A DNA stretch of 49,253 nt from the NCBI GenBank assembly GCA_021841865.1, contig JAKCDM010000012.1, positions 1 through 49,253 on the forward strand, written 5' to 3'. This document shows positions 34,346-42,875 of the stretch, one piece after another. The position numbers were made by a program, and so were the translations under genes. Below the pieces are notes generated by a model. That model was not told the DNA's origin, did not search any database, and saw nothing but the letters and a program-made list of their open reading frames with translations. The DNA comes from Pseudomonadota bacterium. Its GTDB lineage: Bacteria > Pseudomonadota > Gammaproteobacteria > Burkholderiales > Burkholderiaceae_C. Within the stretch, counting starts at the first letter, position 1. Each line of letters begins with the position of its first letter.

Positions 34346-35939
34346 GGGGAAACTCCCTGGGATCCGCCGCGCCCGCGTGCGCCAGCGCGCCGGTATCGTC
34401 GCCGGGCTGCGGCCACAACCCACTCATCCACACGCCGATGTCCTCAACGTCGATTTCCGAGGCCTTGCGCGCGGGCGACAGCCTGCCCTTGGCCATGACC
34501 GCGATGCGGTCGCAGATCTCGAACAGCTCCTCGAGCTCCTCGGAAACCACCAGCACCGCGCATCCCTCGTTGCGCAGGTCGATCAGGCTCTGGCGAATGA
34601 AGGCCGCCGCGCCGACATCGACGCCCCAAGTCGGCTGCGCCACTACCAGAAGCTTCGGGCGCTGCAGGATCTCGCGGCCGACGATGTACCTCTGCAGGTT
34701 GCCTCCCGACAACGAGCGTGCCGGCGCATCAGGACCCGGGCAGCGAACGTCGAACCTATCGATGCACTCTACCGAGAAGGCCCGCGCGCGCGCCACACGA
34801 ACCAGGCCGTGGCGGACGAAATCGAGCACGTAGGCGCCGGTGAGAATCGCGTTTTCGGCCAGAGACATGCCTGGAACCGCGCCGCGCCCCAATCGTTCCT
34901 CGGGAACGAAGCACAACCCTAGGCGACGCCTCGCGCCGGGCGACAGGCGCCCCGCCTCACGGCCCATGATGTGCACGGGGAATTTGAGCGCGAACGGCTG
35001 CTCGCCGGAGATGATGCTCAACAGCTCCTGTTGGCCGTTGCCAGAAATTCCGGCGATTCCGACGATCTCTCCGGCATGCACTTCGAGGTGCACGTCGCGC
35101 AGGTCGACTCCGAACTGGTCTTCAGCCTCGCGGTTGACGCCGGACAGGCGAAGCCGCGGCTCCCGGCCCTGCCTAGCCTCGCCGTGCTCGCACACCGGAA
35201 GGTCTCGGCCGATCATCATGCGCGCCAGGCTCTTCGGGGTTTCCTCTGCGGGGCGGCAATGACCGACCACCTTGCCGCCCCGCAGCACGGTAGCGACGTG
35301 ACATACCTCCTGGATCTCGTCGAGCTTGTGGCTGATGTACAGCACGGCGCAGCCTTCCACACTGAGCTTGCGCAGCGTGTCGAACAGGCCGCGCACGGCC
35401 TGCGGCGTGAGCACCGAGGTCGGCTCGTCGAGGATCAGCAGCTTAGGGTTCTGCAGAAGGCAGCGCAGGATTTCCACGCGCTGACGCTCGCCGACCGACA
35501 AGGCATGCACATGGCGCTGCGGCGAAACCGGCAAGTCGTACTTCTGCGACATGAGCTCGATCCGCCGTGCCAGTTCCGGCAGCGGCGGCGCATCGGACAT
35601 GCCGAGCGCGACGTTCTCGCACACGGTCAGGGTCTCGAACAAGCAGAAATGCTGGAACACCATGCCGATTCCCAGCGCACGGGCCTGCGCCGGGCTGTGC
35701 ACGCGCATCTTCTCGCCGCGCCAGAACATCTCCCCGGCGGTGGGCTTGGTGACACCGTAGATCATTTTCATCAGCGTCGACTTGCCCGCGCCGTTCTCAC
35801 CCAGCACTGCGTGAATCTCGCCCTCGGCGACGTCGAGGTCGACACCATCGTTAGCCACCACAGTGGGGTAGATCTTGCAGATGCCATGCAGCCGTAGCAG
35901 GCTGGGCCTGACCGTTGCGTGCTCGCTCACGGGATCCAT
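34335..35939 (-). CDS. ABC transporter ATPase, BMP/nucleoside type (second operon, double domain)
   Basis: The 534-residue protein has two ABC domains. Domain 1 is canonical: [36 protein letters not shown] and [13 protein letters not shown]. Domain 2 uses GIAGISGNGQQELLSIISG in place of Walker A, and LSGGNLQRYIVGREI with VVAQPTWGVD near Walker B. The same asymmetric build is seen in the ATPase at 16332. The product energises the two permeases downstream. It is the first gene of a six-gene operon that ends with two purine-type deaminases. Confidence 0.92.
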   Translation of the reverse strand: MDPVSEHATVRPSLLRLHGICKIYPTVVANDGVDLDVAEGEIHAVLGENGAGKSTLMKMIYGVTKPTAGEMFWRGEKMRVHSPAQARALGIGMVFQHFCLFETLTVCENVALGMSDAPPLPELARRIELMSQKYDLPVSPQRHVHALSVGERQRVEILRCLLQNPKLLILDEPTSVLTPQAVRGLFDTLRKLSVEGCAVLYISHKLDEIQEVCHVATVLRGGKVVGHCRPAEETPKSLARMMIGRDLPVCEHGEARQGREPRLRLSGVNREAEDQFGVDLRDVHLEVHAGEIVGIAGISGNGQQELLSIISGEQPFALKFPVHIMGREAGRLSPGARRRLGLCFVPEERLGRGAVPGMSLAENAILTGAYVLDFVRHGLVRVARARAFSVECIDRFDVRCPGPDAPARSLSGGNLQRYIVGREILQRPKLLVVAQPTWGVDVGAAAFIRQSLIDLRNEGCAVLVVSEELEELFEICDRIAVMAKGRLSPARKASEIDVEDIGVWMSGLWPQPGDDTGALAHAGAADPREFPHAV

Positions 35940-36016
35940 GACGTATCTCCCAGGCCATCCAGGCGCGCCTCCGGACGGCGCGGACCCGGCCTCTTCGGTC
36001 CCCTCGAGCCCGCCGC

Positions 36017-36031
36017 ATTCCCGAAGGGAAT
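36017..36031 (-). promoter_or_regulatory. UUCG-capped leader hairpin of the second BMP operon
   Basis: Read leftward, ATTCC and GGAAT arms close a C-UUCG-G tetraloop, an unusually stable RNA fold. The hairpin lies in the 5' leader of the ATPase mRNA, about 80-90 bases before the start codon, next to an AT-rich stretch. It could stabilise the transcript. Confidence 0.5.
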
Positions 36032-36040
36032 AAATTTAAA

Positions 36041-36074
36041 GTATACGAAAACAACTCTCGTTGTATACCATGTT
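36041..36074. promoter_or_regulatory. GTATAC operator cluster upstream of the second BMP operon
   Basis: GTATAC (36041-36046) and TTGTATAC (36061-36068) flank a perfect inner inverted repeat ACAAC-TCTC-GTTGT (36051-36064). TATACT on the minus strand fits a -10 box, so binding would compete with RNA polymerase. The right half continues to TTGTATACCATGTT, one base different from the site at 18028-18040. It is a good GntR/FCD-type operator candidate. Confidence 0.6.
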
Positions 36075-36968
36075 AGCATGGCGCGATCCCGAGTCAACAC
36101 GGTGGGGACACCTGTGCAAGGCCTGACGGCGTCCATGTGCTTAGCACTTGGCGCCCTCGGAGCCCCGGCGCGAACTCACTGCGCTGCGCGTCGCACCGCG
36201 GTGCATCGCGGCCGATTCGGAGCACTACGATGCTCGCACTTGGTGCACACCGTAAGGTGTACGAAGAGATCCCATCACCCGGGCGGAAGTCCGCCCGCAG
36301 GCGCGAACTTCGACCATGACGACAACCAACAGGGGAACGATGCGAACCTGGCGTGAAGGTTCATCCAGGACAAGCAAGGAGCGTGCCGATGGCGCAGCCC
36401 CGTCAGATTTGACGAGACTTGTTGTCGACGCCATCACCCCCGACCCGCCCCCGCAGTCAGGCTCAGCAAACTCGCACGGGCTGGTGTGCCCAGAACCCCT
36501 GTTTTCCCCGCAATTGCACGGCGCGGGGCATGTCGGACGCGCCACCGTGCGCCTTCTCAGAATCCCTCCATGCGAGGCGCCATGGATCGACGAGCGCGAG
36601 GACGTATTCGCTGCCTGACAGGAAATGCAACAGCGCAATGGCGGCGAAGATCCGGCGCACATCGAGTGCATCGCGTTCGACGCCCTGCAGGCAGAGGTCC
36701 CCTTGGCGCCATCGGGCGCCCTCTATCGAGGCGCTGGGCTTCGGCGCGCGGCCTCTCGAGCGCTTTGCCTGTCCCGTCGGGGTTGACGCGATCCCGGACA
36801 AGTCTCCTGAATGCATTGCGGTCGCGGTGTGCGCCCAGTTGCTGCAAGTGGCGGGGCGGCGCCGCGCGTGAGCTGGCCGGACGTTTTCTTGGCCTGGAAA
36901 TTGCTTGACGTTCCGCGGGGTCGCGCGTTGGCGTACGGTCCCACACAGTTGCGACAGCCGAGACGACG

Positions 36969-38390
36969 ATGCGCAAATTCGACGAGATGACCGAGATCAG
37001 CGGCGCGGTGCGCACCCACTACGCCCCGTACGAAGCCTGGTTGCGGCTCCAGCCGGTCGAGACCATGCAGGCCAAGCGCGAAGAAGCCGAGCTGATCTTC
37101 CGCCGCGTGGGCATCACCTTCGCCGTCTACGGCGACGAGGCCGGCACCGAGCGCCTGATTCCCTTCGACCTGATCCCGCGCATCATTCCGGCTGCCGAAT
37201 GGATCGAGCTGGAAGCCGGGCTGGTGCAGCGCGTGACCGCGCTGAACCGGTTCATTCACGACATCTACCACGAGCAGGACATCCTGCGTGCCGGCATCGT
37301 GCCGCGCGAGCTGGTGCTGGGCAACCGCCAGTTCCGCCCTGAGATGATGGGCGTGAGCATTCCCCACCAGGTCTACGCCCACATCGCCGGGGTCGACATC
37401 GTGCGCGCGCCCGACGCCGATGGCCAGGGCCGCTACTACGTGCTGGAGGACAACCTGCGGGTGCCCTCGGGCGTGAGCTACATGCTGGAGAACCGGCGCA
37501 TGATGATGCGCCTGTTCCCGGACCTGTTCTCCCGCTACCCCATCGCGCCGGTGGCGCGCTACCCGGACATGCTGCTGGAAAAGCTGCGCGACGTCGCCCC
37601 GCAGGGGGTGAGCGATCCGACGGTGGTCGTGCTCACCCCCGGGATGTACAACTCGGCGTATTTCGAGCACGCCTTCCTGGCGCAGCAGATGGGGGTCGAA
37701 CTGGTCGAGGGCCAGGACCTGTTCGTGCGTGACGACTTCGTGTACATGCGCACCACCCAGGGCCCGCAGCGGGTGGACGTGATCTACCGCCGCATCGACG
37801 ACGACTTCATCGATCCGCGGATGTTCCGCGCCGACTCGACGCTGGGTTGCGAAGGCCTCATGGCCGCGTACCGCGCCGGCAACGTGACCCTGGCCAACGC
37901 GGTGGGAACCGGCGTGGCCGACGACAAGTCCATCTACCCCTACGTTCCGGCGATGGTGGAGTTCTACCTGGGCGAGAAGCCCCGCCTGAGCAACGTGCAC
38001 ACCCATCTGTGCCGCGACCCGCAAAGCCTGGACTACGTGCTCGCGCACCTGCCGGAGCTCGTGGTCAAGGAAGTGCACGGCGCCGGCGGCTACGGCATGC
38101 TGGTGGGGCCGGCGGCCACGCGCGCGCAGATCACCAGCTTCGCGGAGAAGCTTCGCGCGCATCCGGAGCAATACATCGCGCAGCCGACCCTGGCCCTGTC
38201 GACGTGTCCCACCTACGTCGAGGCGGGAATCGCGCCTCGCCACATCGACCTGCGCCCCTTCGTGCTCTCGGGCAAGACGGTGAGCATCGCCCCGGGCGGG
38301 CTGACGCGGGTCGCGCTGGCCGAGGGCTCGCTGGTCGTCAACTCATCGCAAGGCGGCGGCACCAAGGACACCTGGGTGCTAGAGCGCTGA
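36969..38390 (+). CDS. Circularly permuted ATP-grasp protein (DUF404/DUF407 type)
   Basis: The 473-residue protein is in the circularly permuted ATP-grasp family. It opens with [20 protein letters not shown] and contains [40 protein letters not shown] and the basic/acidic [15 protein letters not shown] motif. The family is predicted to form peptide-like C-N bonds in an ATP-dependent way. The C-terminal [20 protein letters not shown] with KDTWVLER is the conserved tail. It is the first gene of a five-gene operon and is followed at 54 bp by an alpha-E gene, its almost invariant partner. Substrate is unknown. Confidence 0.9.
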   Translation: MRKFDEMTEISGAVRTHYAPYEAWLRLQPVETMQAKREEAELIFRRVGITFAVYGDEAGTERLIPFDLIPRIIPAAEWIELEAGLVQRVTALNRFIHDIYHEQDILRAGIVPRELVLGNRQFRPEMMGVSIPHQVYAHIAGVDIVRAPDADGQGRYYVLEDNLRVPSGVSYMLENRRMMMRLFPDLFSRYPIAPVARYPDMLLEKLRDVAPQGVSDPTVVVLTPGMYNSAYFEHAFLAQQMGVELVEGQDLFVRDDFVYMRTTQGPQRVDVIYRRIDDDFIDPRMFRADSTLGCEGLMAAYRAGNVTLANAVGTGVADDKSIYPYVPAMVEFYLGEKPRLSNVHTHLCRDPQSLDYVLAHLPELVVKEVHGAGGYGMLVGPAATRAQITSFAEKLRAHPEQYIAQPTLALSTCPTYVEAGIAPRHIDLRPFVLSGKTVSIAPGGLTRVALAEGSLVVNSSQGGGTKDTWVLER

Positions 38391-38444
38391 GTGCGCCGAC
38401 GCGCCCGGCGCCTCGCCCCTGAACCCTTTTCCGGAAGACTCGAC

Positions 38445-39395
38445 ATGCTGAGCCGAACCGCCGATCACCTGTTCTGGATGGCCCGCTACACCGAGCGCGC
38501 CGAGAACACCGCGCGCATGCTCGACGTGCACGTGCAGTCCGAGCTGCTGCAGCCCTCGGCCGAGGCCAGCAGCGAAGGCTGGGCCAGCGTGCTGGGCATT
38601 TCCGAGCTCACCGCCGATTTCAAGGCCCGGCACGGCGACATCAACGCCGACAACGTGCTGGCCTTCATGGTGCGCGACAGCGCGAACCCCTCTTCGATCT
38701 GCAGTTGCCTGCGCGCCGCGCGCGAGAACGCCCGCGCGGTGCGCGGCGCCATCACCACCGAGGCCTGGGAGACGGTGAACCAGACCTGGCTGGAACTGCA
38801 GCGCCTGGCCGCCGAGCCCCGCATCCGGCGCGATCCCAGCGAGTTGTTCGAGTGGGTCAAGTACCGCTCGCACCTGCTGCGGGGCGTCACCTCGGGCACC
38901 ATGCTGCGCGACGAGGCCTTCCACTTCCTGCGCATCGGCACCCTGCTCGAGCGCGCCGACAACACGGCGCGGCTGCTGGACGTGAAGTTCCACGCACACG
39001 CCTCGGAGTTCCATGGCTCGGGCGGCAACCGCGGGCAGGAGCTGGACTTCTACCACTGGGCCGGCGTGCTGCGCTCGGTGTCGGGCTTCGAGGTGTACCG
39101 CAAGACCTACCGCGAGGCCATCACCCCCGAGCGGGTCGCCGAGCTGCTGATCCTGCGCGCCAACATGCCGCGTTCGCTGGCCGCGTGCATGTCGGAGGTC
39201 GTCAGCAACCTATCGAAGGTGGCCAACCCGCAGTCGGCAGAGACCCTGCGTCGGGCCGGGCTGCTCAACGCGCAACTCCAGTTCGGACGCATCGAGGACA
39301 TCATGGCCACCGGGCTGCATGCCTACCTGACCGACTTCCTGGGGCGCATCAACGAGCTGGGCAGCGCCATCAGCCAGGACTTCCTCGCCGCCTGA
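38445..39395 (+). CDS. Alpha-E domain protein (DUF403)
   Basis: The 316-residue all-helical protein opens MLSRTADHLFWMARYTERAE and NTARMLDV, the diagnostic alpha-E motif with Glu and Arg residues in ARYxERAENTARML. A second copy-like motif, HFLRIGTLLERADNTARLLD, lies near residue 175. The function is unknown, but it always accompanies the circularly permuted ATP-grasp proteins, and here it follows one at once. The start is ATG 38445, since the ORF's longer GTG start at 38391 adds an Arg-rich leader absent from the family. Confidence 0.9.
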   Translation: MLSRTADHLFWMARYTERAENTARMLDVHVQSELLQPSAEASSEGWASVLGISELTADFKARHGDINADNVLAFMVRDSANPSSICSCLRAARENARAVRGAITTEAWETVNQTWLELQRLAAEPRIRRDPSELFEWVKYRSHLLRGVTSGTMLRDEAFHFLRIGTLLERADNTARLLDVKFHAHASEFHGSGGNRGQELDFYHWAGVLRSVSGFEVYRKTYREAITPERVAELLILRANMPRSLAACMSEVVSNLSKVANPQSAETLRRAGLLNAQLQFGRIEDIMATGLHAYLTDFLGRINELGSAISQDFLAA

Positions 39396-39469
39396 GGCCT
39401 CGCCGCCCGCCGCGGCTGATGCCGTCGCGACCTCCGCCCTTCTCCGACCCCTTCGCGCGCAGGTGCCGC

Positions 39470-42400
39470 ATGTCCATCCACGTAGCCCTCACCCACGTCA
39501 CTCGCTACCGCTTCGACCGCCCGGTCAACCTGGCACCGCACGTCATCAGGCTGCGCCCGGCGCCGCACGCGCGAACCCCGATCCTGGCCTACAGCCAGCG
39601 CATCGAGCCGGCCGGGCATTTCATCAACTGGCAGCAGGATCCCTTCTCCAACTACCTGGCGCGAGTCACCTTTCCCGAACGGGCGAGGGCGCTGGAGGTC
39701 ACCGTGGACCTGGTGGCCGAGATGGCGGTGTACAACCCCTTCGACTTTTTTCTCGAGCCCGGCGCCGAGCACTATCCCTTCGCCTACGGTGAGGCGCTCG
39801 CCGCCGACCTGGCGCCGTACCTGGCCGCCGGGCCGCTGACCCCGCGGCTGCGCCAGCTGCTCGACTCCATCGACCGGCGTCCGCGGCGCATCGTGGACTT
39901 CCTGGTCGGGCTCAACCAGCGCCTGCAGCACGACATCCGCTACGTCATCCGCATGGAGCCCGGAGTGCAGACCCCCGAGTGCACGCTGGAGCTGGGCTCC
40001 GGCTCCTGCCGCGACACCGGCTGGCTGCTGGTGCAGGCGCTGCGCCACCTCGGGCTGGCCGCGCGCTTCGTATCGGGCTATCTGATCCAGCTCGTGCCCG
40101 ACGTCAAGGCGCTGGACGGGCCCAGTGGCGCCGAGCGGGACTTCACCGACCTGCACGCCTGGTGCGAGGTCTACCTGCCTGGCGCGGGCTGGATCGGGCT
40201 GGATCCGACCTCCGGGCTGCTCGCAGGGGAAGGGCACATTCCGCTGGCCTGCACCCCGCACCCGGCTTCGGCCGCGCCGGTGGAGGGCCTGCTCGACGAA
40301 TGCGAGGTCGAGTTCGAGCACACCATGCAGGTGCTGCGCCTGCTGGAGTCCCCGCGGGTCACGCGGCCCTACACCGACGCCCAGTGGCAGGGCGTGCTCG
40401 AGCTGGGCGCGCGGGTGGACCTGGCGCTGGTCGACGGCGACGTGCGCCTGACCCAGGGAGGCGAGCCCACCTTCGTGGCCACGGTGAACCGTGACGCGGC
40501 CGAGTGGAGCACCGAGGCGCTCGGCCCCACCAAGCGCGGCTATGCCGGCGCCTTGATCACGCGCCTGGCAGGGCGCTACAGCCACGGGGGCTTCCTGCAC
40601 TTCGGCCAGGGCAAGTGGTACCCGGGCGAGCAGCTGCCGCGCTGGGCCCTGTCTGCCGTGTGGCGCCGCGACGGCCAGCCCTGCTGGCACGACCCCTCGC
40701 TGTTCGCCGACGAGCGCGAGCCGGGCAGCAGCAGCACCGAGCAGGCGCACATGTTCATGCTCGCGCTGGTCGACGCCCTGGGCGTGGAGCCGGCGCATAT
40801 ATGCGAGGGCTACGAGGACACCTGGTACTACCTGTGGCGCGAGCGCCGGCTGCCTGTCAACGTGGACCCTTTCGACGCCAGGCTCGACGACGAGCTCGAG
40901 CGCGAGCGCCTGCGGCGCGTGTTCGGGAACGGCCTGCGCAGTGCGGTGGGCTACGCGCTGCCGCTGCGGTGCGAGGCGGCCGGCCCCGGCTTGCGCGGGC
41001 GGCGCTGGGTATCCGGGCCTTGGCTGTTCCGCGACGCTCGCATGTACCTGGTTCCGGGCGATTCGGCGATGGGCTGGCGCCTGCCGCTGGACAGCCTGCC
41101 GTGGGCCACGCCGAACGACCGGCGCACGGAGCTCTCGCCCGATCCCTTCGCGCCGCGCGCACCCCTTGCCGAGGCCGCACGGCTGCGCGCGCAGTACGCA
41201 CAGGACGCACAGGACGCACAGGACGCGCACAGGGATGGGGACGACGGCACCAGCGCGGTGCCGATGGCCGGCGGTGACGCACCGCAGCGGGGCACCGCCG
41301 CCGGCGCGCCCGCGCGCGGACAGTCGGCCGCAGCGACCCTGCGCACCGCGCTGTGCGTGGAGGCACGCGCGGGAATCCTTTACGTGTTCCTGCCCCCGCT
41401 GGCCGAGGTGGACGATTACCTGGAGCTGCTCGCCGCCGTGGAGGCCACGGCCCGGCGCCTGCGCGTCAAGCTGGTTCTCGAGGGCTACCCGCCGCCGCGC
41501 GATCCCCGCCTGGAAATCCTGCAGGTCACCCCCGACCCCGGGGTGATCGAGGTCAACATCCATCCGGCCCACGACTGGAAGCAACTGGTGGAGCAGACCG
41601 AGTTCCTCTACCTGGCCGCGTTCGAGACCCACCTGGGGGCCGAGAAGTTCATGCTGGACGGACGCCACACCGGAACCGGCGGCGGCAACCACGTGGTGCT
41701 GGGAGGCGCCACGCCGCAGGACAGCCCCTTCCTGCGACGCCCGGACCTGCTGGCCAGCCTGCTCGCATACTGGCACAACCATCCTTCGCTGAGCTACCTG
41801 TTCAGCGGCCTGTTCATCGGCCCGAGCAGCCAGGCCCCGCGCATCGACGAGGCGCGCAACGACCAGGTGCGCGAGCTGGAGATCGCGCTGGGCGAGCTGC
41901 GCGCCACGCGCGAGCGCCTCGGCGAGCGGGCGCCGCCGTGGCTGGTCGACCGCACGCTTCGCAACATCCTGATCGACGTCACGGGCAACACCCACCGCGC
42001 CGAGTTCTGCATCGACAAGCTGTACAACCCGGACAGCGCCACCGGGCGCCTGGGGCTGCTCGAGCTGCGCGCCTTCGAGATGCCCCCGCACGCGCGCATG
42101 AGCGTGGTGCAGCAATTGCTGCTGCGCGCCCTGGTGGCGCGTTTCTGGGCCCGCCCCTACGAGGCGCCCCTCCAGCGCTGGGGCACCGCGCTGCACGACC
42201 GCTTCCTGCTGCCCAGCTTCGTGGCCATGGATTTCGACGATGTGCTGCGCGAACTCGCCGATGCCGGCTTCGGCTTCGACGCCGCGTGGTTCGCGCCGCA
42301 TTTCGAGTTCCGCTTCCCGGCGCTCGGCCAGCTTGCGGTGGCGGGCGTCGAGCTCGAGCTGCGCCTGGCGCTGGAGCCCTGGCACGTCATGGGCGAGGAA

Positions 42401-42853
42401 GGGGCGGTGGGCGGTACGGTGCGCTACGTCGACTCCTCGCTCGAACGCATCGAGATCAAGGCCCGCGGCCTGGTCGACAGCCGCCACGCGGTGACCGTCA
42501 ACGGCCACGCGCTGCCCCTGCATCCCACCGGGCGCGCCGGCGAGTTCGTCTGCGGCGTGCGCTATCGCGCGTGGAGGTCCCCATCGGCCTTGCGTCCGAG
42601 CATCGGCGTGCATGCGCCGCTGACCGTGGACGTCGTGGACAACTGGATGGAGCGCTCGCTGGGCGGCTGCCAGTACCACGTGGCGCACCCCGGCGGGCGC
42701 AACTACGAAACCCTGCCTGTCAACGCCTACGAGGCCGAAAGCCGGCGCCTGGCGCGGTTTTTCCGCATCGGGCACACGCCGGGGCCGATGCGCGTGGCGC
42801 CGGCCCGGCCCGGGATGGAGTTCCCGATGACCCTGGACCTGCGACGGCCCTGA
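39470..42853 (+). CDS. Transglutaminase-like protein with DUF2126 C-terminal region
   Basis: The 1127-residue protein has an N-terminal bacterial transglutaminase beta-domain (HVALTHVTRYRFDRPVNLAP), then a transglutaminase core with catalytic Cys180 (GSGSCRDTGWLL), His229 (TDLHAWCEVYLPG) and Asp245 (WIGLDPTSG). From about residue 320 a long DUF2126 region runs to the end, opening VRLTQGGEPTFVATVNRDAA and containing HTGTGGGNHVVLGGATPQDS. The Cys-His-Asp triad may act as a peptidase instead of a cross-linking enzyme. The start at ATG 39470 is preferred to in-frame 39419, which would add an unlikely Pro-rich leader. A nine-base tandem repeat lies inside the gene. Confidence 0.9.
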   Translation: MSIHVALTHVTRYRFDRPVNLAPHVIRLRPAPHARTPILAYSQRIEPAGHFINWQQDPFSNYLARVTFPERARALEVTVDLVAEMAVYNPFDFFLEPGAEHYPFAYGEALAADLAPYLAAGPLTPRLRQLLDSIDRRPRRIVDFLVGLNQRLQHDIRYVIRMEPGVQTPECTLELGSGSCRDTGWLLVQALRHLGLAARFVSGYLIQLVPDVKALDGPSGAERDFTDLHAWCEVYLPGAGWIGLDPTSGLLAGEGHIPLACTPHPASAAPVEGLLDECEVEFEHTMQVLRLLESPRVTRPYTDAQWQGVLELGARVDLALVDGDVRLTQGGEPTFVATVNRDAAEWSTEALGPTKRGYAGALITRLAGRYSHGGFLHFGQGKWYPGEQLPRWALSAVWRRDGQPCWHDPSLFADEREPGSSSTEQAHMFMLALVDALGVEPAHICEGYEDTWYYLWRERRLPVNVDPFDARLDDELERERLRRVFGNGLRSAVGYALPLRCEAAGPGLRGRRWVSGPWLFRDARMYLVPGDSAMGWRLPLDSLPWATPNDRRTELSPDPFAPRAPLAEAARLRAQYAQDAQDAQDAHRDGDDGTSAVPMAGGDAPQRGTAAGAPARGQSAAATLRTALCVEARAGILYVFLPPLAEVDDYLELLAAVEATARRLRVKLVLEGYPPPRDPRLEILQVTPDPGVIEVNIHPAHDWKQLVEQTEFLYLAAFETHLGAEKFMLDGRHTGTGGGNHVVLGGATPQDSPFLRRPDLLASLLAYWHNHPSLSYLFSGLFIGPSSQAPRIDEARNDQVRELEIALGELRATRERLGERAPPWLVDRTLRNILIDVTGNTHRAEFCIDKLYNPDSATGRLGLLELRAFEMPPHARMSVVQQLLLRALVARFWARPYEAPLQRWGTALHDRFLLPSFVAMDFDDVLRELADAGFGFDAAWFAPHFEFRFPALGQLAVAGVELELRLALEPWHVMGEEGAVGGTVRYVDSSLERIEIKARGLVDSRHAVTVNGHALPLHPTGRAGEFVCGVRYRAWRSPSALRPSIGVHAPLTVDVVDNWMERSLGGCQYHVAHPGGRNYETLPVNAYEAESRRLARFFRIGHTPGPMRVAPARPGMEFPMTLDLRRP
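41198..41224 (+). repeat. Three tandem copies of GCACAGGAC
   Basis: The 9-bp unit GCACAGGAC is repeated three times exactly and then decays. It encodes AQD-AQD-AQD in a linker of the DUF2126 transglutaminase, so copy-number changes keep the frame and alter only the linker length. Confidence 0.9.
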
Positions 42854-42875
42854 CACGGCGTGTCACAATCGCGGC

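Larger units (their letters stand above)
35940..36968. other. About 1 kb intergenic region upstream of two divergent operons
   Basis: No credible gene is seen in these 1029 bp on either strand. The left 140 bp hold the second BMP operon's control elements: a UUCG-capped leader hairpin and GTATAC palindromes, annotated below. The remaining about 850 bp contains several short ORFs without recognisable families. A 53-codon frame at 36625-36786 is one of them, but its AGGAA lies directly against its ATG. The end of the region must hold the promoter of the rightward ATP-grasp operon; a TTGACG hexamer at 36905-36910 could be part of it, but no matching -10 was found. Confidence 0.5.

Noticed and set aside
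36625-36786. 53-codon ORF beginning MQQRNGGEDPAHIECIAFDA
   Set aside because: No family recognised, and its AGGAA is adjacent to the ATG with no spacing. It could be a gene remnant, but evidence is lacking.
39323-42856. 1177-codon open frame on the minus strand opposite the transglutaminase/DUF2126 gene
   Set aside because: It is an antisense shadow of GC-rich codon bias; the protein is His/Gln/Arg-rich without motifs, while the plus strand has a full catalytic domain.
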